Source: a virus. Taken from it: a stretch of DNA of 42,709 nt. Every line of letters starts with the position of its first letter. Position 1 is the first letter of the stretch. Positions 1-8,549 of this stretch are shown here, piece by piece. The notes under the pieces are model-generated. The model was not told where the DNA came from and ran no database searches. It saw only the letters and a list, made by a program, of their open reading frames with translations. Location: IMG/VR virus record IMGVR_UViG_3300021433_000009, positions 1 to 42,709 of that record; one strand, written 5' to 3'. Position numbers and translations under genes: made by a program.

Positions 1-2
1 CC

Positions 3-629
3 ACCGCTGCCCAAGCTGCTGCGATGCCGGGGTATCAATTCCAGTTGCAGCAGGGAGAGAATGCCCTTCAGAATAGCGCGGCAGCCCGTGGTGGACTACT
101 AAGCACTGGTACCGCGAAATCGTTGGATCAGTATTCTCAGGGCCTCGCGTCAACCGACTATGGCAATCTCTTCAACCAAGCCCTCAGCGGTTACCAGACC
201 AATTTCAACACCTTCAACACTCAGCAGAACGAGGCATACAACCGTCTTGCGGGCGTGTCGCAACTTGGTGCCTCCTCGGCTGCTGGACTCAACAATGTTC
301 AACAGGCGGGAACAAATGCCCTCGCCAACTCCATCCAAGGCACCGCTCAGCAACAGGGTCAATATTATGTCGGTGCGGGTAACGCTCAGGCTGCTGGGAC
401 CGTTGGCTCAACCAATGCCCTTGTGGGCGGGTTGACTGGCCTAGGTCAGGCGGGGGCGGGGATATCTAATATCCTCGGTGCTCAGAATGCCAGCAGTGGT
501 CAGACATCAGGCACCTTTAATGTAGGTAACCCTTATGCAGGTAACGGTGGGGCCACTAACTTTATAGGCAGTATGGGAACTAATCCAGGTTACACAAATC
601 CCGGTAACGACCTTGTAGGAGCATTCTAA
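3..629 (+). CDS. DNA-transfer/ejection-type virion protein, 3' part
   Basis: The reading frame is open from base 3, so the gene starts before the window; the ATG at 24 is internal. The piece is rich in Gln, Asn, Ala and Gly. Near its start is the block QLQQGENALQNSAAARGGLL, followed by SLDQYSQGLAS and DYGNLFNQALSGYQ, a conserved signature of podovirus proteins usually called DNA transfer protein or p32-like. These are minor virion proteins thought to help move DNA into the cell. The gene at 42503-42709 at the right edge looks like the N-terminus of the same protein. It ends in TAATG with the next gene. The family assignment is from recalled motif similarity only. Confidence 0.7.
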   Translation, partial: TAAQAAAMPGYQFQLQQGENALQNSAAARGGLLSTGTAKSLDQYSQGLASTDYGNLFNQALSGYQTNFNTFNTQQNEAYNRLAGVSQLGASSAAGLNNVQQAGTNALANSIQGTAQQQGQYYVGAGNAQAAGTVGSTNALVGGLTGLGQAGAGISNILGAQNASSGQTSGTFNVGNPYAGNGGATNFIGSMGTNPGYTNPGNDLVGAF

Positions 630-2476
630 TGGGCGGCGTAGCAGCTAACATTCCTTTGATGGGCCAAGCGCCACAAATTCCAGACCCGCTACAAGAATAT
701 CAACGCTCGATGCAAATCAAGTCGTTGATTGGTCAACAGGCCCTTCAAGCACAGCAGCAACAAATTGGTCAGCAACAAATCGAGCAACAGAAACTCGCCA
801 CTCAACAAGCTCAGCAGGACGCGGCTGACCGGGATGCGTTCAATAAATCTTTCAAAGACGCAAATGGCGATTGGGACCAAACCATCAAAAATGCCCCCAC
901 TAATGGCATGAGTGGTCAAGGTGTCCTGAAGTATCAACTCGCCCGCACCCAACAGGTCGCGCAGATGGCGACGATGCAGAAGGAATTGCTTGCCAACGAG
1001 GCCGCGAAGTCGGACCAATATGCGAAGGACGCCTATCAAGTATCACAGATTCAAGACCCCGACCAACGCGCTGCAACCTGGACAACCCTCCGCAATGGTC
1101 ACCTTGCCGCTGGCACCGCGAAGCCAAATGAAATTCCTTCCCAAGTCCCTGATGATGACACCCTCCAAGGCATCATTTCCTCCCACAAAGCCACCGCCGA
1201 CATGGCGAAGGATGCCATTGATTTAAAGGAAAAGAACGCGAAGTTACCTGGTGAACAGGCCGAAGCAGCAGCGAAACAATACTCCACCGCCGCGCAGACG
1301 ATGAATGGTGCTCAGGATCAACTTAGCTGGACAGCACGACGTAACATGGCTGTCTCAAATGATCCTTCAATGGCCTCATTAATTCCTGAATCCTACTCCC
1401 CCCAAGCCGCTGAACAGGTTCGTCAACTTGGCATAGCCCCCAAGGACATTGCCAACATGGCCCCGGACAAGTTGGAGTTTCAGGATTTTCTAAAACATCC
1501 TCAGCCTGGGTATCCTGGTACACCAATCGGATACGCTAAGTGGAAGTCTGACCAAACGGCTCAGGCTCAGGTTCGTGCGGTGCAAATGCTTACAAATACT
1601 AGTGGAGGAGGTGGTGCGGCTAAGGTCCCCGTCGCTCCTGCCCCTGGTGGAGGCGCAACACCTGCCACACCCGCCGCTGCTGCCAACGCCCCAGGTGGTT
1701 GGGTTTCTACTGATGGGCGCACTTTGAATAGCGTTAATCCCGTGCTTAGGGACCAACTTCAGCAAATCCTTGAATACAAGCGCCCCGACCCTCCTCCAGG
1801 TGCTCGTGGCCCTATCCCTCAAGCCCTTTCGACACTAATACCCCAATTTGACCCCACCCATGACGCCACAACATTCCCTCAACGGAATAAGACTTTGAAT
1901 GAATTTCAACAGGATGCTTCGAGTGGCCAGCTCGGTTCCATCGTCACTGCTTTGGGGCATGTGAATGAATTGAGCAAGGCAGCCGACTTGCTTAGCCACG
2001 AGAACTTGCCTTTGCTGCATAGCCTGCAAGCCCAGTTTGGCCTCGCAACGGGTGACGATGCTGCTTCAACCTACAAACTCATTGTTGGCAAAGTCGCTCC
2101 TGAGTTGGCTTCCGCATACCTCAAAGGTGGCGGTGGCGTAGGTGAACGCGGGGCGGATGCGGATGATTTCAATATCAACAAGGGTTATCAACAGATTAAG
2201 TCCAACCTTGCTGAGGCTGCGAATCTTCTCAATTCTAAACTCGATTCCAAACGTCAAGCATGGGACAACGGATTCAAGCCCACTCGCCCACAAGACCAGT
2301 TTGACACCCGCTTCCTAACTCCCGCTGCCAAGGAGACGTTGCAAACTTTGTCGGCACAAGCACCGACGAATAGGGCAAGCCAAGGTAGTCATGTAATCGA
2401 GGTTGGTGGTAAGCAGTACCGCTATAAAGGCAGCGGCCCCACGAATGACATGAACAGTTACACGCCCGTCCAATGA
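629..2476 (+). CDS. Gln-rich internal virion protein candidate, 615 aa
   Basis: The start overlaps the previous stop (TAATG). The N-terminal 80 residues are a Gln-rich, probably coiled-coil stretch (repeats of QQ, QQQQIGQQQIEQQ). A low-complexity Gly/Ala/Pro linker lies near residues 325-355 (SGGGGAAKV, PAPGGGATPATPAAAANAPGG). The C-terminal half looks globular and helical. The position between a DNA-transfer protein and another large unknown, downstream of the tail hub, is where podoviruses encode internal or ejection proteins. No catalytic motif is seen. The function is inferred from position and composition. Confidence 0.65.
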   Translation: MGGVAANIPLMGQAPQIPDPLQEYQRSMQIKSLIGQQALQAQQQQIGQQQIEQQKLATQQAQQDAADRDAFNKSFKDANGDWDQTIKNAPTNGMSGQGVLKYQLARTQQVAQMATMQKELLANEAAKSDQYAKDAYQVSQIQDPDQRAATWTTLRNGHLAAGTAKPNEIPSQVPDDDTLQGIISSHKATADMAKDAIDLKEKNAKLPGEQAEAAAKQYSTAAQTMNGAQDQLSWTARRNMAVSNDPSMASLIPESYSPQAAEQVRQLGIAPKDIANMAPDKLEFQDFLKHPQPGYPGTPIGYAKWKSDQTAQAQVRAVQMLTNTSGGGGAAKVPVAPAPGGGATPATPAAAANAPGGWVSTDGRTLNSVNPVLRDQLQQILEYKRPDPPPGARGPIPQALSTLIPQFDPTHDATTFPQRNKTLNEFQQDASSGQLGSIVTALGHVNELSKAADLLSHENLPLLHSLQAQFGLATGDDAASTYKLIVGKVAPELASAYLKGGGGVGERGADADDFNINKGYQQIKSNLAEAANLLNSKLDSKRQAWDNGFKPTRPQDQFDTRFLTPAAKETLQTLSAQAPTNRASQGSHVIEVGGKQYRYKGSGPTNDMNSYTPVQ

Positions 2477-3891
2477 GTCTACCTCCCGGTGCAACCCTTG
2501 TAAGTGGACAGCTTCCTGACACACAAGCATTACCGCCTGGTGCGACATTAGTGAGTGGAAGTTTACCACCGCCTTCATTATATGACCGTGCGGCATCGGC
2601 TGTTAAAGACTTCGCCAGCCGAGTGGCTCACCCTGTCGCCCCTACAATGGAACAAATGCAGCAGGCTAACATTGGGGCAGGGAAGTTTGGTGCTGAAACC
2701 ATGGTGGGGCAAGAAGTTATTGGACCTGTGGCGAAGGCTGTAGAGTCTACTGTTATTCCAGCGGCGAAAGCTATACCTTTTGTTGGCCGAGCAGTGGATG
2801 CCATCAATCAAGCCCCCACGCTTTTTGGCAAAGCATTGGGTGGTGCAACCGTTGGGGGTGGAACGGGTGCGGTTGAGGGATTTATAAGAGGTAAAAGTCC
2901 TGCTGAAATTGCTTCAGAGGCGGGCAAGGGTGCGTTATATGGTGGTGCGTTGGGTCTTGCGCTTCCCTTAATGAGTAAACTCGCCCAAACTGGTGGATCC
3001 GGAACCTTTGCTGCTCGCCCTCGCCCATTTGCGGACTATGAAGCCCCACCTGAAGCAGCGGGTGTTCCTCAGGGCAATCCCACACCCTTCACCCCTGCAA
3101 CCCCTGCTGAAACTGCTGTTGCACCAAAGGTTGAGGGGCCGATACCCCCGCCCAAGAAACTTACCCTCGGTCCTGGTGAAGACACGGGTATAGGTCTGGG
3201 TAACGATCACATTATCACCAATGCTCAGGGTGACCGGGTGGGTAGTATTCAGGTTGAACAAAAGCCTAACGGCGTCGCCCACGTGCATTGGATGGGAGGG
3301 GATTTCTCGGATTATGGCCGTCAGCCTGTTGTGGCAGCGATTAAAGAAGCCTACCCGGAAGCGGAGACAATTACCTACGACCGCCGAAGGCTTGCGAAGG
3401 GTGCCACCGCCGCAACCACCCAACCTCGCCAAATGAATGTCGCCCAAGCCCCCTCGGTTGATGACGTGGTGAATCAGGCGACTGGGAATAAGCCTACCCC
3501 TTCACCATCACCTAATGTTCCACTCAAGGATCAACTGACAAGCTCTCCAAAACCAGAGCCTCCAGCCTCCAGTTCTGGAGAACAGGACCCCTTGAAGGTC
3601 AAGTATCCCGACCCCGCCCAGCGTCAGATGGTGAGGGCAAATGGGGAGCGGATTGTGCAGGCAGTGGGGGATGATGCGGACACTATGAAGGCTGTGCATG
3701 ACCTAACGCGGGTGGACTTGCGACAAGCCCTAGTCAACTCAGGTGAGGATATGGGTCAGCGCACCGTCAGTAACAGTAAGTTCGCTGGCGAGGGCAGCAT
3801 CACCCGCGAGGACGCCTTCAACCGCCTTCTCGGAAAAGGCCTCAAGCCTCAGGACATCGTGCGTTTGGCGAAGCAGACGGTGGCGCAGTGA
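2473..3891 (+). CDS. Virion protein candidate with repeated LPPGATLVSG and Gly-rich membrane-like segments, 472 aa
   Basis: Starts in an ATGA overlap with the previous gene. Residues 3-12 and 21-30 are two copies of LPPGATLVSG, a short tandem repeat at the extreme N-terminus. Residues about 115-170 are Gly/Ala-rich and hydrophobic (GGATVGGGTGAVEGFIRG, GALYGGALGLALPLM), like glycine-zipper segments of proteins that insert in membranes. A Pro/Thr/Ala-rich linker follows, then a basic/acidic C-terminal domain. The third gene of the ejection group; probably an internal virion protein. I do not recognise a family. The last 50 bases are overlapped by an antisense small gene. Confidence 0.6.
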   Translation: MSLPPGATLVSGQLPDTQALPPGATLVSGSLPPPSLYDRAASAVKDFASRVAHPVAPTMEQMQQANIGAGKFGAETMVGQEVIGPVAKAVESTVIPAAKAIPFVGRAVDAINQAPTLFGKALGGATVGGGTGAVEGFIRGKSPAEIASEAGKGALYGGALGLALPLMSKLAQTGGSGTFAARPRPFADYEAPPEAAGVPQGNPTPFTPATPAETAVAPKVEGPIPPPKKLTLGPGEDTGIGLGNDHIITNAQGDRVGSIQVEQKPNGVAHVHWMGGDFSDYGRQPVVAAIKEAYPEAETITYDRRRLAKGATAATTQPRQMNVAQAPSVDDVVNQATGNKPTPSPSPNVPLKDQLTSSPKPEPPASSSGEQDPLKVKYPDPAQRQMVRANGERIVQAVGDDADTMKAVHDLTRVDLRQALVNSGEDMGQRTVSNSKFAGEGSITREDAFNRLLGKGLKPQDIVRLAKQTVAQ

Positions 3892-3961
3892 GAGCTTTAA
3901 CTCGACGCTCAATGTACCAATCCACAAAGCATATGAGAATGAGTGCCCCCCACCAGGTCAT
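3842..3961 (-). CDS. Small membrane protein, 39 aa
   Basis: The product begins MTWWGALILICFVDWYIERR and ends in a Pro/Ala-rich tail. One hydrophobic segment (residues 3-16) is followed by basic residues, so a single-pass protein with N-out/C-in topology is likely. The start is in an ATGA overlap with the stop of the 57-aa gene, with GGGGGAACGGGC before the ATG. It runs 50 bases into the end of the convergent plus-strand gene. Last gene of the four-gene antisense cassette. Function unknown. Confidence 0.5.
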   Translation of the reverse strand: MTWWGALILICFVDWYIERRVKALTAPPSASPNARCPEA

Positions 3962-4131
3962 GCCCGTTCCCCCGCAAGGTACCGTGTCTGCCAAGAATCA
4001 ACATACCGCGCGAGGTCATCAACTGGGACTCGCTCCCAGTCGCGTACGAACTCCTGCCACAGCGCAGCGCGTGCCTCACTCGTTTCACGAATACGGTCGG
4101 CAATCCTCACTGGCCTATCCAAGAATTTCAT
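3958..4131 (-). CDS. Small soluble protein, 57 aa
   Basis: Starts MKFLDRPVRIADRI and is charged and helical (RETSEARAALWQEF, VDDLARYVDSWQ). The ATG at 4131 is chosen because AAGGAG lies 7 bases upstream; the in-frame ATG at 4137 would be only one base from it. It overlaps the upstream 36-aa gene by 17 bases and the downstream 39-aa gene by ATGA. No family recognised. The amino-acid pattern is clearly protein-like compared with the opposite strand. Confidence 0.6.
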   Translation of the reverse strand: MKFLDRPVRIADRIRETSEARAALWQEFVRDWERVPVDDLARYVDSWQTRYLAGERA

Positions 4132-4225
4132 CGTCATTCTCCTTAACTCGTGGTGCGTTGACCACAAATATCATCCACCCCAGAAAGCACAACACCGTTG
4201 ATATCCAAATGACCAAACTAGCCAT
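4115..4225 (-). CDS. Small membrane protein, 36 aa
   Basis: MASLVIWISTVLCFLGWMIF forms one transmembrane helix, followed by a short polar tail ending NDDEILG. A near-perfect Shine-Dalgarno (GGAGGAAACA before ATG) sets the start. It overlaps the preceding 44-aa gene by 8 bases in another frame. Too short for a family call; holin-like, spanin-like or superinfection-exclusion roles are all possible. Confidence 0.6.
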   Translation of the reverse strand: MASLVIWISTVLCFLGWMIFVVNAPRVKENDDEILG

Positions 4226-4352
4226 TGTTTCCTCCAGGACGCACGCAGGCGTCCCAAACCTTGTCATCCATCGCTTGGGTGCGGTTCTTGTGCCATCCCC
4301 AGTATACCGCTTGCCCTGCAACCACCACCGCGTAAAGGAGTGTAATTAGCAT
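4218..4352 (-). CDS. Small membrane protein, 44 aa, leaderless candidate
   Basis: MLITLLYAVVVAGQAVYWGW is a membrane segment; the rest is soluble and ends CVRPGGNNG. Its ATG and the plus-strand ATG of the 4351 gene share the bases CATG, so the two genes diverge from a 2-base overlap. There is no good Shine-Dalgarno. Instead a -10 box (GAAAAT) ends 6 bases before the ATG, which would give an mRNA beginning at or near the start codon. First gene of the antisense cassette. Confidence 0.5.
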   Translation of the reverse strand: MLITLLYAVVVAGQAVYWGWHKNRTQAMDDKVWDACVRPGGNNG

Positions 4353-5592
4353 GAAGACATTTTCCAATACCCTTCGCTTTCTGGCAATGGTACTTTTAGC
4401 CTACCTCACCCTTGGTGTCCAAACGGTTAAGGCCCAGGTCCAGCTTCCCCCCTTGGTGAAAGGCCAATGGTTTGACCCTAACGGTCGTCCCCTCGCCAAT
4501 GGCTGCATCTTCACCTACATTAGTGGCACCAACACCCCCCAAGCTACCTTTACCGACTTCACGGGTACCACTCCCAACCCTAACCCAATCATCCTTGACG
4601 GCTCAGGCCGTCCCCCACTTGGCACCGATATCTGGCTAGGCGCAGGCTCATACCGTCTAAAACTCGTTTCCCAAGGTGGTACAAACTGCTCCACTGGCGT
4701 ACAAATCTTTGTCGAAGACGGCATCACCACCGCCTTTGGAACCATTCTCGCTTCCAACAACACCTGGACCGGCACCAACACCTTCAACGGCCCCACGATC
4801 TTTAATGGCGCTGTGACCATGAACGTCGGTTTCACCAGCAACGGCCCTTCCAACCTCACAGCGGGCGGGTCCTTGGTTGGCACCTTCTCAGGCTCCCCCA
4901 ACTTCAGTGGCACTCCAACCTTTGCCAATGGCATCATCGTAGACAACACTGCTACCTTTAACGGTCAAATCGTTAGTACCGTCACCACCGGAACAGCCCC
5001 GATTACCGTTGCTTCCACTACGGTTGTTCCTAACCTTAACGTTAGTCTCCTAGTCGGCTGTGTATGGGCCTCACCCTGTCCCATAGGCATCACCACTCCC
5101 AATATTGGCGTATTCACTGCCCTGACCGCAACCTCTGTATTCAGCTTGAACGGTGGCACTAATCAAACCGCCACCCAAGGCACCGACACCAGCCTCCTCA
5201 CCTCAGGCACCATCAGCGGAGGGGCGGGCACTGGATTGTGCTTGGATGCCAACCACGGCGCGACAACCGTAGGGTGTGCCACCTCAGGATTTACCAAAAT
5301 CGAGGGTATGAGCTTTTGTCCAGTCGGCTGTACCGTCACCGGCACCCCATGCACCACCGGGGGCACTGGCAACGCCACCTGTGTCAACGCCATCACATGG
5401 CCTACACCTTTCGCGGACTCCAACTATGCCTTGGTCTGCACAGGCTTAGGTGTGGCAGCAGGCTTCCCCTTCATCCCCTACACCTCATCCAAATCTTCCA
5501 CCGGAGTAGTGGTCACCACATCCAACGGTGAAAACGCAGCAGCAACCGCGTCGGCCCTTAGCGAAATCGACTGCACAGGTGTGCATCCTTAA
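4351..5592 (+). CDS. Tail-fibre-like protein with Sec signal peptide, 413 aa
   Basis: Residues 1-28 are a classic Sec signal: basic MKTF start, hydrophobic core FLAMVLLAYLTLGV and a cleavage site TVKA before QVQ. Directly after comes a phage tail-fibre/tailspike N-terminal module: GQWFDPNGRPLANG, YISGTNTPQATFTD, NPIILDGSGRP and GSYRLKLV. In other phages this module attaches a fibre to the virion. Repetitive Asn/Thr/Gly/Ser-rich sequence follows, with a C-terminal Cys-containing domain (CPVGCTVTGTPCTTGGTGNA). AAAGGAG lies 10 bases before the ATG. A signal peptide on a virion fibre is odd. It may be exported from the infected cell rather than, or as well as, built into particles. It shares the VSTxxTGTAPxxVASTT module with the next gene. 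Confidence 0.7.
   Translation: MKTFSNTLRFLAMVLLAYLTLGVQTVKAQVQLPPLVKGQWFDPNGRPLANGCIFTYISGTNTPQATFTDFTGTTPNPNPIILDGSGRPPLGTDIWLGAGSYRLKLVSQGGTNCSTGVQIFVEDGITTAFGTILASNNTWTGTNTFNGPTIFNGAVTMNVGFTSNGPSNLTAGGSLVGTFSGSPNFSGTPTFANGIIVDNTATFNGQIVSTVTTGTAPITVASTTVVPNLNVSLLVGCVWASPCPIGITTPNIGVFTALTATSVFSLNGGTNQTATQGTDTSLLTSGTISGGAGTGLCLDANHGATTVGCATSGFTKIEGMSFCPVGCTVTGTPCTTGGTGNATCVNAITWPTPFADSNYALVCTGLGVAAGFPFIPYTSSKSSTGVVVTTSNGENAAATASALSEIDCTGVHP
4359..4387 (-). promoter_or_regulatory. Leftward promoter of the antisense cassette (TTGCCA-N17-GAAAAT)
   Basis: On the minus strand TTGCCA (4387-4382) is followed by exactly 17 bases and GAAAAT (4364-4359). The -10 region reads GGTATTGGAAAAT, close to GGATATCGGAAAAT at the promoters at 22023 and 25409. 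The promoter lies inside the signal-peptide codons of the divergent 4351 gene. Confidence 0.6.
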
Positions 5593-5601
5593 AGGAAACT
5601 T

Positions 5602-7950
5602 ATGAAAATCACTATCAAGGCCCTGTTAATTATCTTGGCCATGTTCATCACCCCCCTCGCGTGGGGGCAGGATAATGTCTATTACCCCCAGGTTTACAAT
5701 AATGGTGGACAAATCACAGCTTCAGTCGCCTCCACTGGCGCTTGCCCCCCAGGTTCATGTATCGGCATCACCATCCCCACCACTGTGACTACCATCACTG
5801 TTGGTGTTCTTGGAACCTTTAGCGCCACCCTCCAGCCCGAGGAGTCCCAAAACGGCGGCTACACCTGGACCTCTGCCGGGACAGCCATCACCACTCCCGG
5901 TACCACCGTCTACACCGTCACCGCATTTACTAACTTCAGGGTTCGCGCCTCCGCATATGTGTCGGGTGTGGCCAATGTCAACATTCAAGCTGGCCCTACG
6001 GGTGGCAACGGTAGCGCGACCGCTGGTGTTACCAGCCTCAACGGCCTAGTTGGAGCCGTTACCCTTGCTGCTGGATCGGGTGTTACCATCACCCCCTCCG
6101 GCAATACCCTAACCATTGCCTCAACGGGTGGAGGAGGTAGCACCCCCGCTGGACCTTTAAACGCCATTCAATTCAATAACCCCATTGGTACCTTTGACGG
6201 AGTAGCAGCCTTTACTTTTGCCCCCAGCACCGACTCTTTCACCAAAACCGGCCTCGTTACCAGCTTCGACTCCATCACCGCAGGCCCCACAAATGCCAAT
6301 GGCTTACAAATTGACGGCTCAGCGGGCGGGTCCGTGGTTCTTTTTGCCAGTGAATCAACCTCAACACTTCTTCTCGAATCCGACAGCGGTATCATAATGG
6401 AATCAACCACAGGAGGGTTGGTTTTAGGTAATTCTGTGGGAGGTGCATCGTTCCCGATACAAATTTTTGCCCTAACCTCTGGATCAACCACCTTAACAGT
6501 CCCCGCCACAGATACCGAAGAGTTGGATATTGGCAAAGTTGGTGGAGGCAATGCGAAGTTAGGACTTTTAGGCACCACCAGCGGTACTTTCCAAATTTCC
6601 ACCAATGCCACAGCTTCTCAACTAAACTTTGGGTCTAATGCCAATGTCACTAGCGCAGGTGCTCTCACCGTCACCAGTTGCACGGGATGCGGTTCAAGCT
6701 CAGGAACGGTTACAAGTGTTAGTTTCACAGGTGGACTTATTTCCGTCGCCACACCCACAACCACCCCAGCTCTCACCGTCGCAGGCACTTCAGGAGGCAT
6801 CCCCTATTTCTCAGGTGCGGCAACATGGGCCAGTTCAGCAGCAGGTACGGTCAATACGTTGATGAAGTGGGGCGGCGCGGGCAATCCACCGATAGCCTCT
6901 AGCGTGACGGACAACGGAACGACGGTGAGCACGGGGGAGCAAATCGTCTCAACTCTCGCCACTGGCACAGCACCATTCTCCGTCGCCAGCACTACCAACG
7001 TCGCCAACCTCAACGCCTCTAGCCTCAATGGCGCAACTTTCGCTGCACCAGGAGCTATCGGGGGCACGACGCCGGGGAGTGGGGCATTCACTACTCTTAC
7101 GAGTAGCAGCACCGACACATTCAGCGGCGCGGGCGCGGCCTCCACAGCTTCAGTGTTGTTGAATGGAACCTTATTCAGTGGTGGAAGTGGGACGACTACT
7201 TTCCCTTATCTATTACTCCAGCCTTCAGGAACTAGCGCGGTCACGACATGGGCGACGGCTGGGACCATGCTCGGTATCAATGCGCCGACCAGCATCGGAA
7301 ACTTGGTTAACTTTGCCGTAAACGGTTCATCCATCTTTAACATCGGCCCCACCGGCTCGATAAACATGTCGGGTGTCCTGACTTCCAACTCCAACGTCAT
7401 CGCAGGGGTCGCTAGCTTCTTTCAACTCAACGGGCGGGCAAAGCTCAGTTCCCCGGCTGACAGCATTTTCTTGATGCAAAATAACGCGGCCAGCGCATTT
7501 AACCGCCTCGACTTCGGCGGTACAACGTCCAGCTTTCCAGCACTGCAAGTGAGCGGCGCGAATCTACAAGTAGAGTTAGCAGACGGTTCAGGGTTGACAG
7601 GGCTTAGCGCCTCGAATCTCACATCCAATACCTACTCCACAGGAACCAATTGCTCCAGTTCCGCATCTCCAGCCGTTTGCGCCGCCGCCGCAGGGGGCAG
7701 CGTTGTCATCGCAGCGGGTGCCACATCCGTTGTAGTAGACACAACCGCCGTAACCGCTAATAGTCAAATTCTCGTCACCGAAGATTCATCCCTTGGGACC
7801 AAATTAACCGTTACTTGCAATACCCAATCTGATCTAGTCGTTGGTTCCCCCACAATAACCGCACGAACTGGGGGGACAAGTTTTACGATCAGCCTACCCG
7901 TGGCTCCAACCACGAACCCGGTATGCCTATCGTATCTGGTGCTTAATTGA
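5602..7950 (+). CDS. Large repetitive tail-fibre-like protein with Sec signal peptide, 782 aa
   Basis: MKITIKALLIILAMFITPLA with predicted cleavage before QDNVYY is a Sec signal. The body is Thr/Ser/Gly/Asn-rich, predicted beta. It includes the fibre motif VTSLNGLVGAVTLAAGSGVT, several GGTTPGSGAFTTLT-like segments and a C-terminal domain ending FTISLPVAPTTNPVCLSYLV. That ending looks like a natural C-terminus, so the TGA at 7948 is probably a true stop. Nine bases separate it from the previous fibre gene. A role in receptor or surface binding is likely from family context; whether it is in the virion or secreted is unknown. Confidence 0.7.
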   Translation: MKITIKALLIILAMFITPLAWGQDNVYYPQVYNNGGQITASVASTGACPPGSCIGITIPTTVTTITVGVLGTFSATLQPEESQNGGYTWTSAGTAITTPGTTVYTVTAFTNFRVRASAYVSGVANVNIQAGPTGGNGSATAGVTSLNGLVGAVTLAAGSGVTITPSGNTLTIASTGGGGSTPAGPLNAIQFNNPIGTFDGVAAFTFAPSTDSFTKTGLVTSFDSITAGPTNANGLQIDGSAGGSVVLFASESTSTLLLESDSGIIMESTTGGLVLGNSVGGASFPIQIFALTSGSTTLTVPATDTEELDIGKVGGGNAKLGLLGTTSGTFQISTNATASQLNFGSNANVTSAGALTVTSCTGCGSSSGTVTSVSFTGGLISVATPTTTPALTVAGTSGGIPYFSGAATWASSAAGTVNTLMKWGGAGNPPIASSVTDNGTTVSTGEQIVSTLATGTAPFSVASTTNVANLNASSLNGATFAAPGAIGGTTPGSGAFTTLTSSSTDTFSGAGAASTASVLLNGTLFSGGSGTTTFPYLLLQPSGTSAVTTWATAGTMLGINAPTSIGNLVNFAVNGSSIFNIGPTGSINMSGVLTSNSNVIAGVASFFQLNGRAKLSSPADSIFLMQNNAASAFNRLDFGGTTSSFPALQVSGANLQVELADGSGLTGLSASNLTSNTYSTGTNCSSSASPAVCAAAAGGSVVIAAGATSVVVDTTAVTANSQILVTEDSSLGTKLTVTCNTQSDLVVGSPTITARTGGTSFTISLPVAPTTNPVCLSYLVLN

Positions 7951-8539
7951 AGACTCCAACGGCGATGTCCTCGTTGCCGATGGTGATTCGATCACAGAAG
8001 GATTTCAAAATGGCGGGCCAGTGTCGCCTTACACCGCACATCTTACCCTTACAGGGCGTTGGGATATTATCAACGTAGCGATTCCAGGAGCCACAGTAGT
8101 ATCCATGCTGCAAACTGCACCAACAAATGTGGATTCATCATTTTTTCCTGGTGTGACCAATATTGTAGTAGCTTGGGGTGGGACTAATGACATCGCAAAC
8201 AACAACGCCACCCCCTCAACGACCTATGCAAATCTCACATCTTACATAGCCGCACGGCATGCAAAAGGTTGGAAGGTAATTGTCCCCACAATGATTTCCC
8301 GTGAAGGATTCGACACGCAAAAGAATACCTACAACGCACTCATTCTAGCGAACTCTGCGGGCGCAGATGCAATTGTGAATTTCACTGGAACACAGTTAGG
8401 TTGTGACGGTTGTTGGTCTAATTCATCCTTCCAATCTGATGGTGTCCACCCAACCCAAGCAGCAATTAACACTATAGAAGCCCCAGTAATCGGGGCAGTA
8501 ATAAACGCGCTCCCCGCCGTGGTAGCAGGAATTCAATAA
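7946..8539 (+). CDS. SGNH/GDSL hydrolase with non-canonical start
   Basis: The SGNH blocks are present in order: GDSITEG (nucleophile Ser, codons from 7982), then GGTNDI (block III Asn), then DGVHP (Asp-His dyad). Members are esterases or deacetylases that remove acetyl groups from surface sugars, often beside or fused to fibres. The first ATG/GTG/TTG in frame is GTG 8021, which lies after the catalytic Ser. The frame is open back to 7859 with no usual start codon. Best explanation: an ATT start at 7946, overlapping the TGA of the upstream gene (ATTGA) and read by termination-reinitiation. Alternatives are a programmed or accidental frameshift fusing it to the 782-aa fibre, or a G6-run indel at 7870. 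The hydrolase call is secure; the start is not. Confidence 0.75.
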   Translation: MEDSNGDVLVADGDSITEGFQNGGPVSPYTAHLTLTGRWDIINVAIPGATVVSMLQTAPTNVDSSFFPGVTNIVVAWGGTNDIANNNATPSTTYANLTSYIAARHAKGWKVIVPTMISREGFDTQKNTYNALILANSAGADAIVNFTGTQLGCDGCWSNSSFQSDGVHPTQAAINTIEAPVIGAVINALPAVVAGIQ

Positions 8540-8549
8540 GGGACCCCTA

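Noticed and set aside
4351-8539. Diversity-generating retroelement at the fibre genes
   Set aside because: No reverse transcriptase and no template/variable repeat pair was seen; the repeats shared by the fibres are protein-level modules.
8021-8539. SGNH hydrolase starting at GTG 8021
   Set aside because: This start would remove the GDSITEG nucleophile block that is present in frame just upstream.
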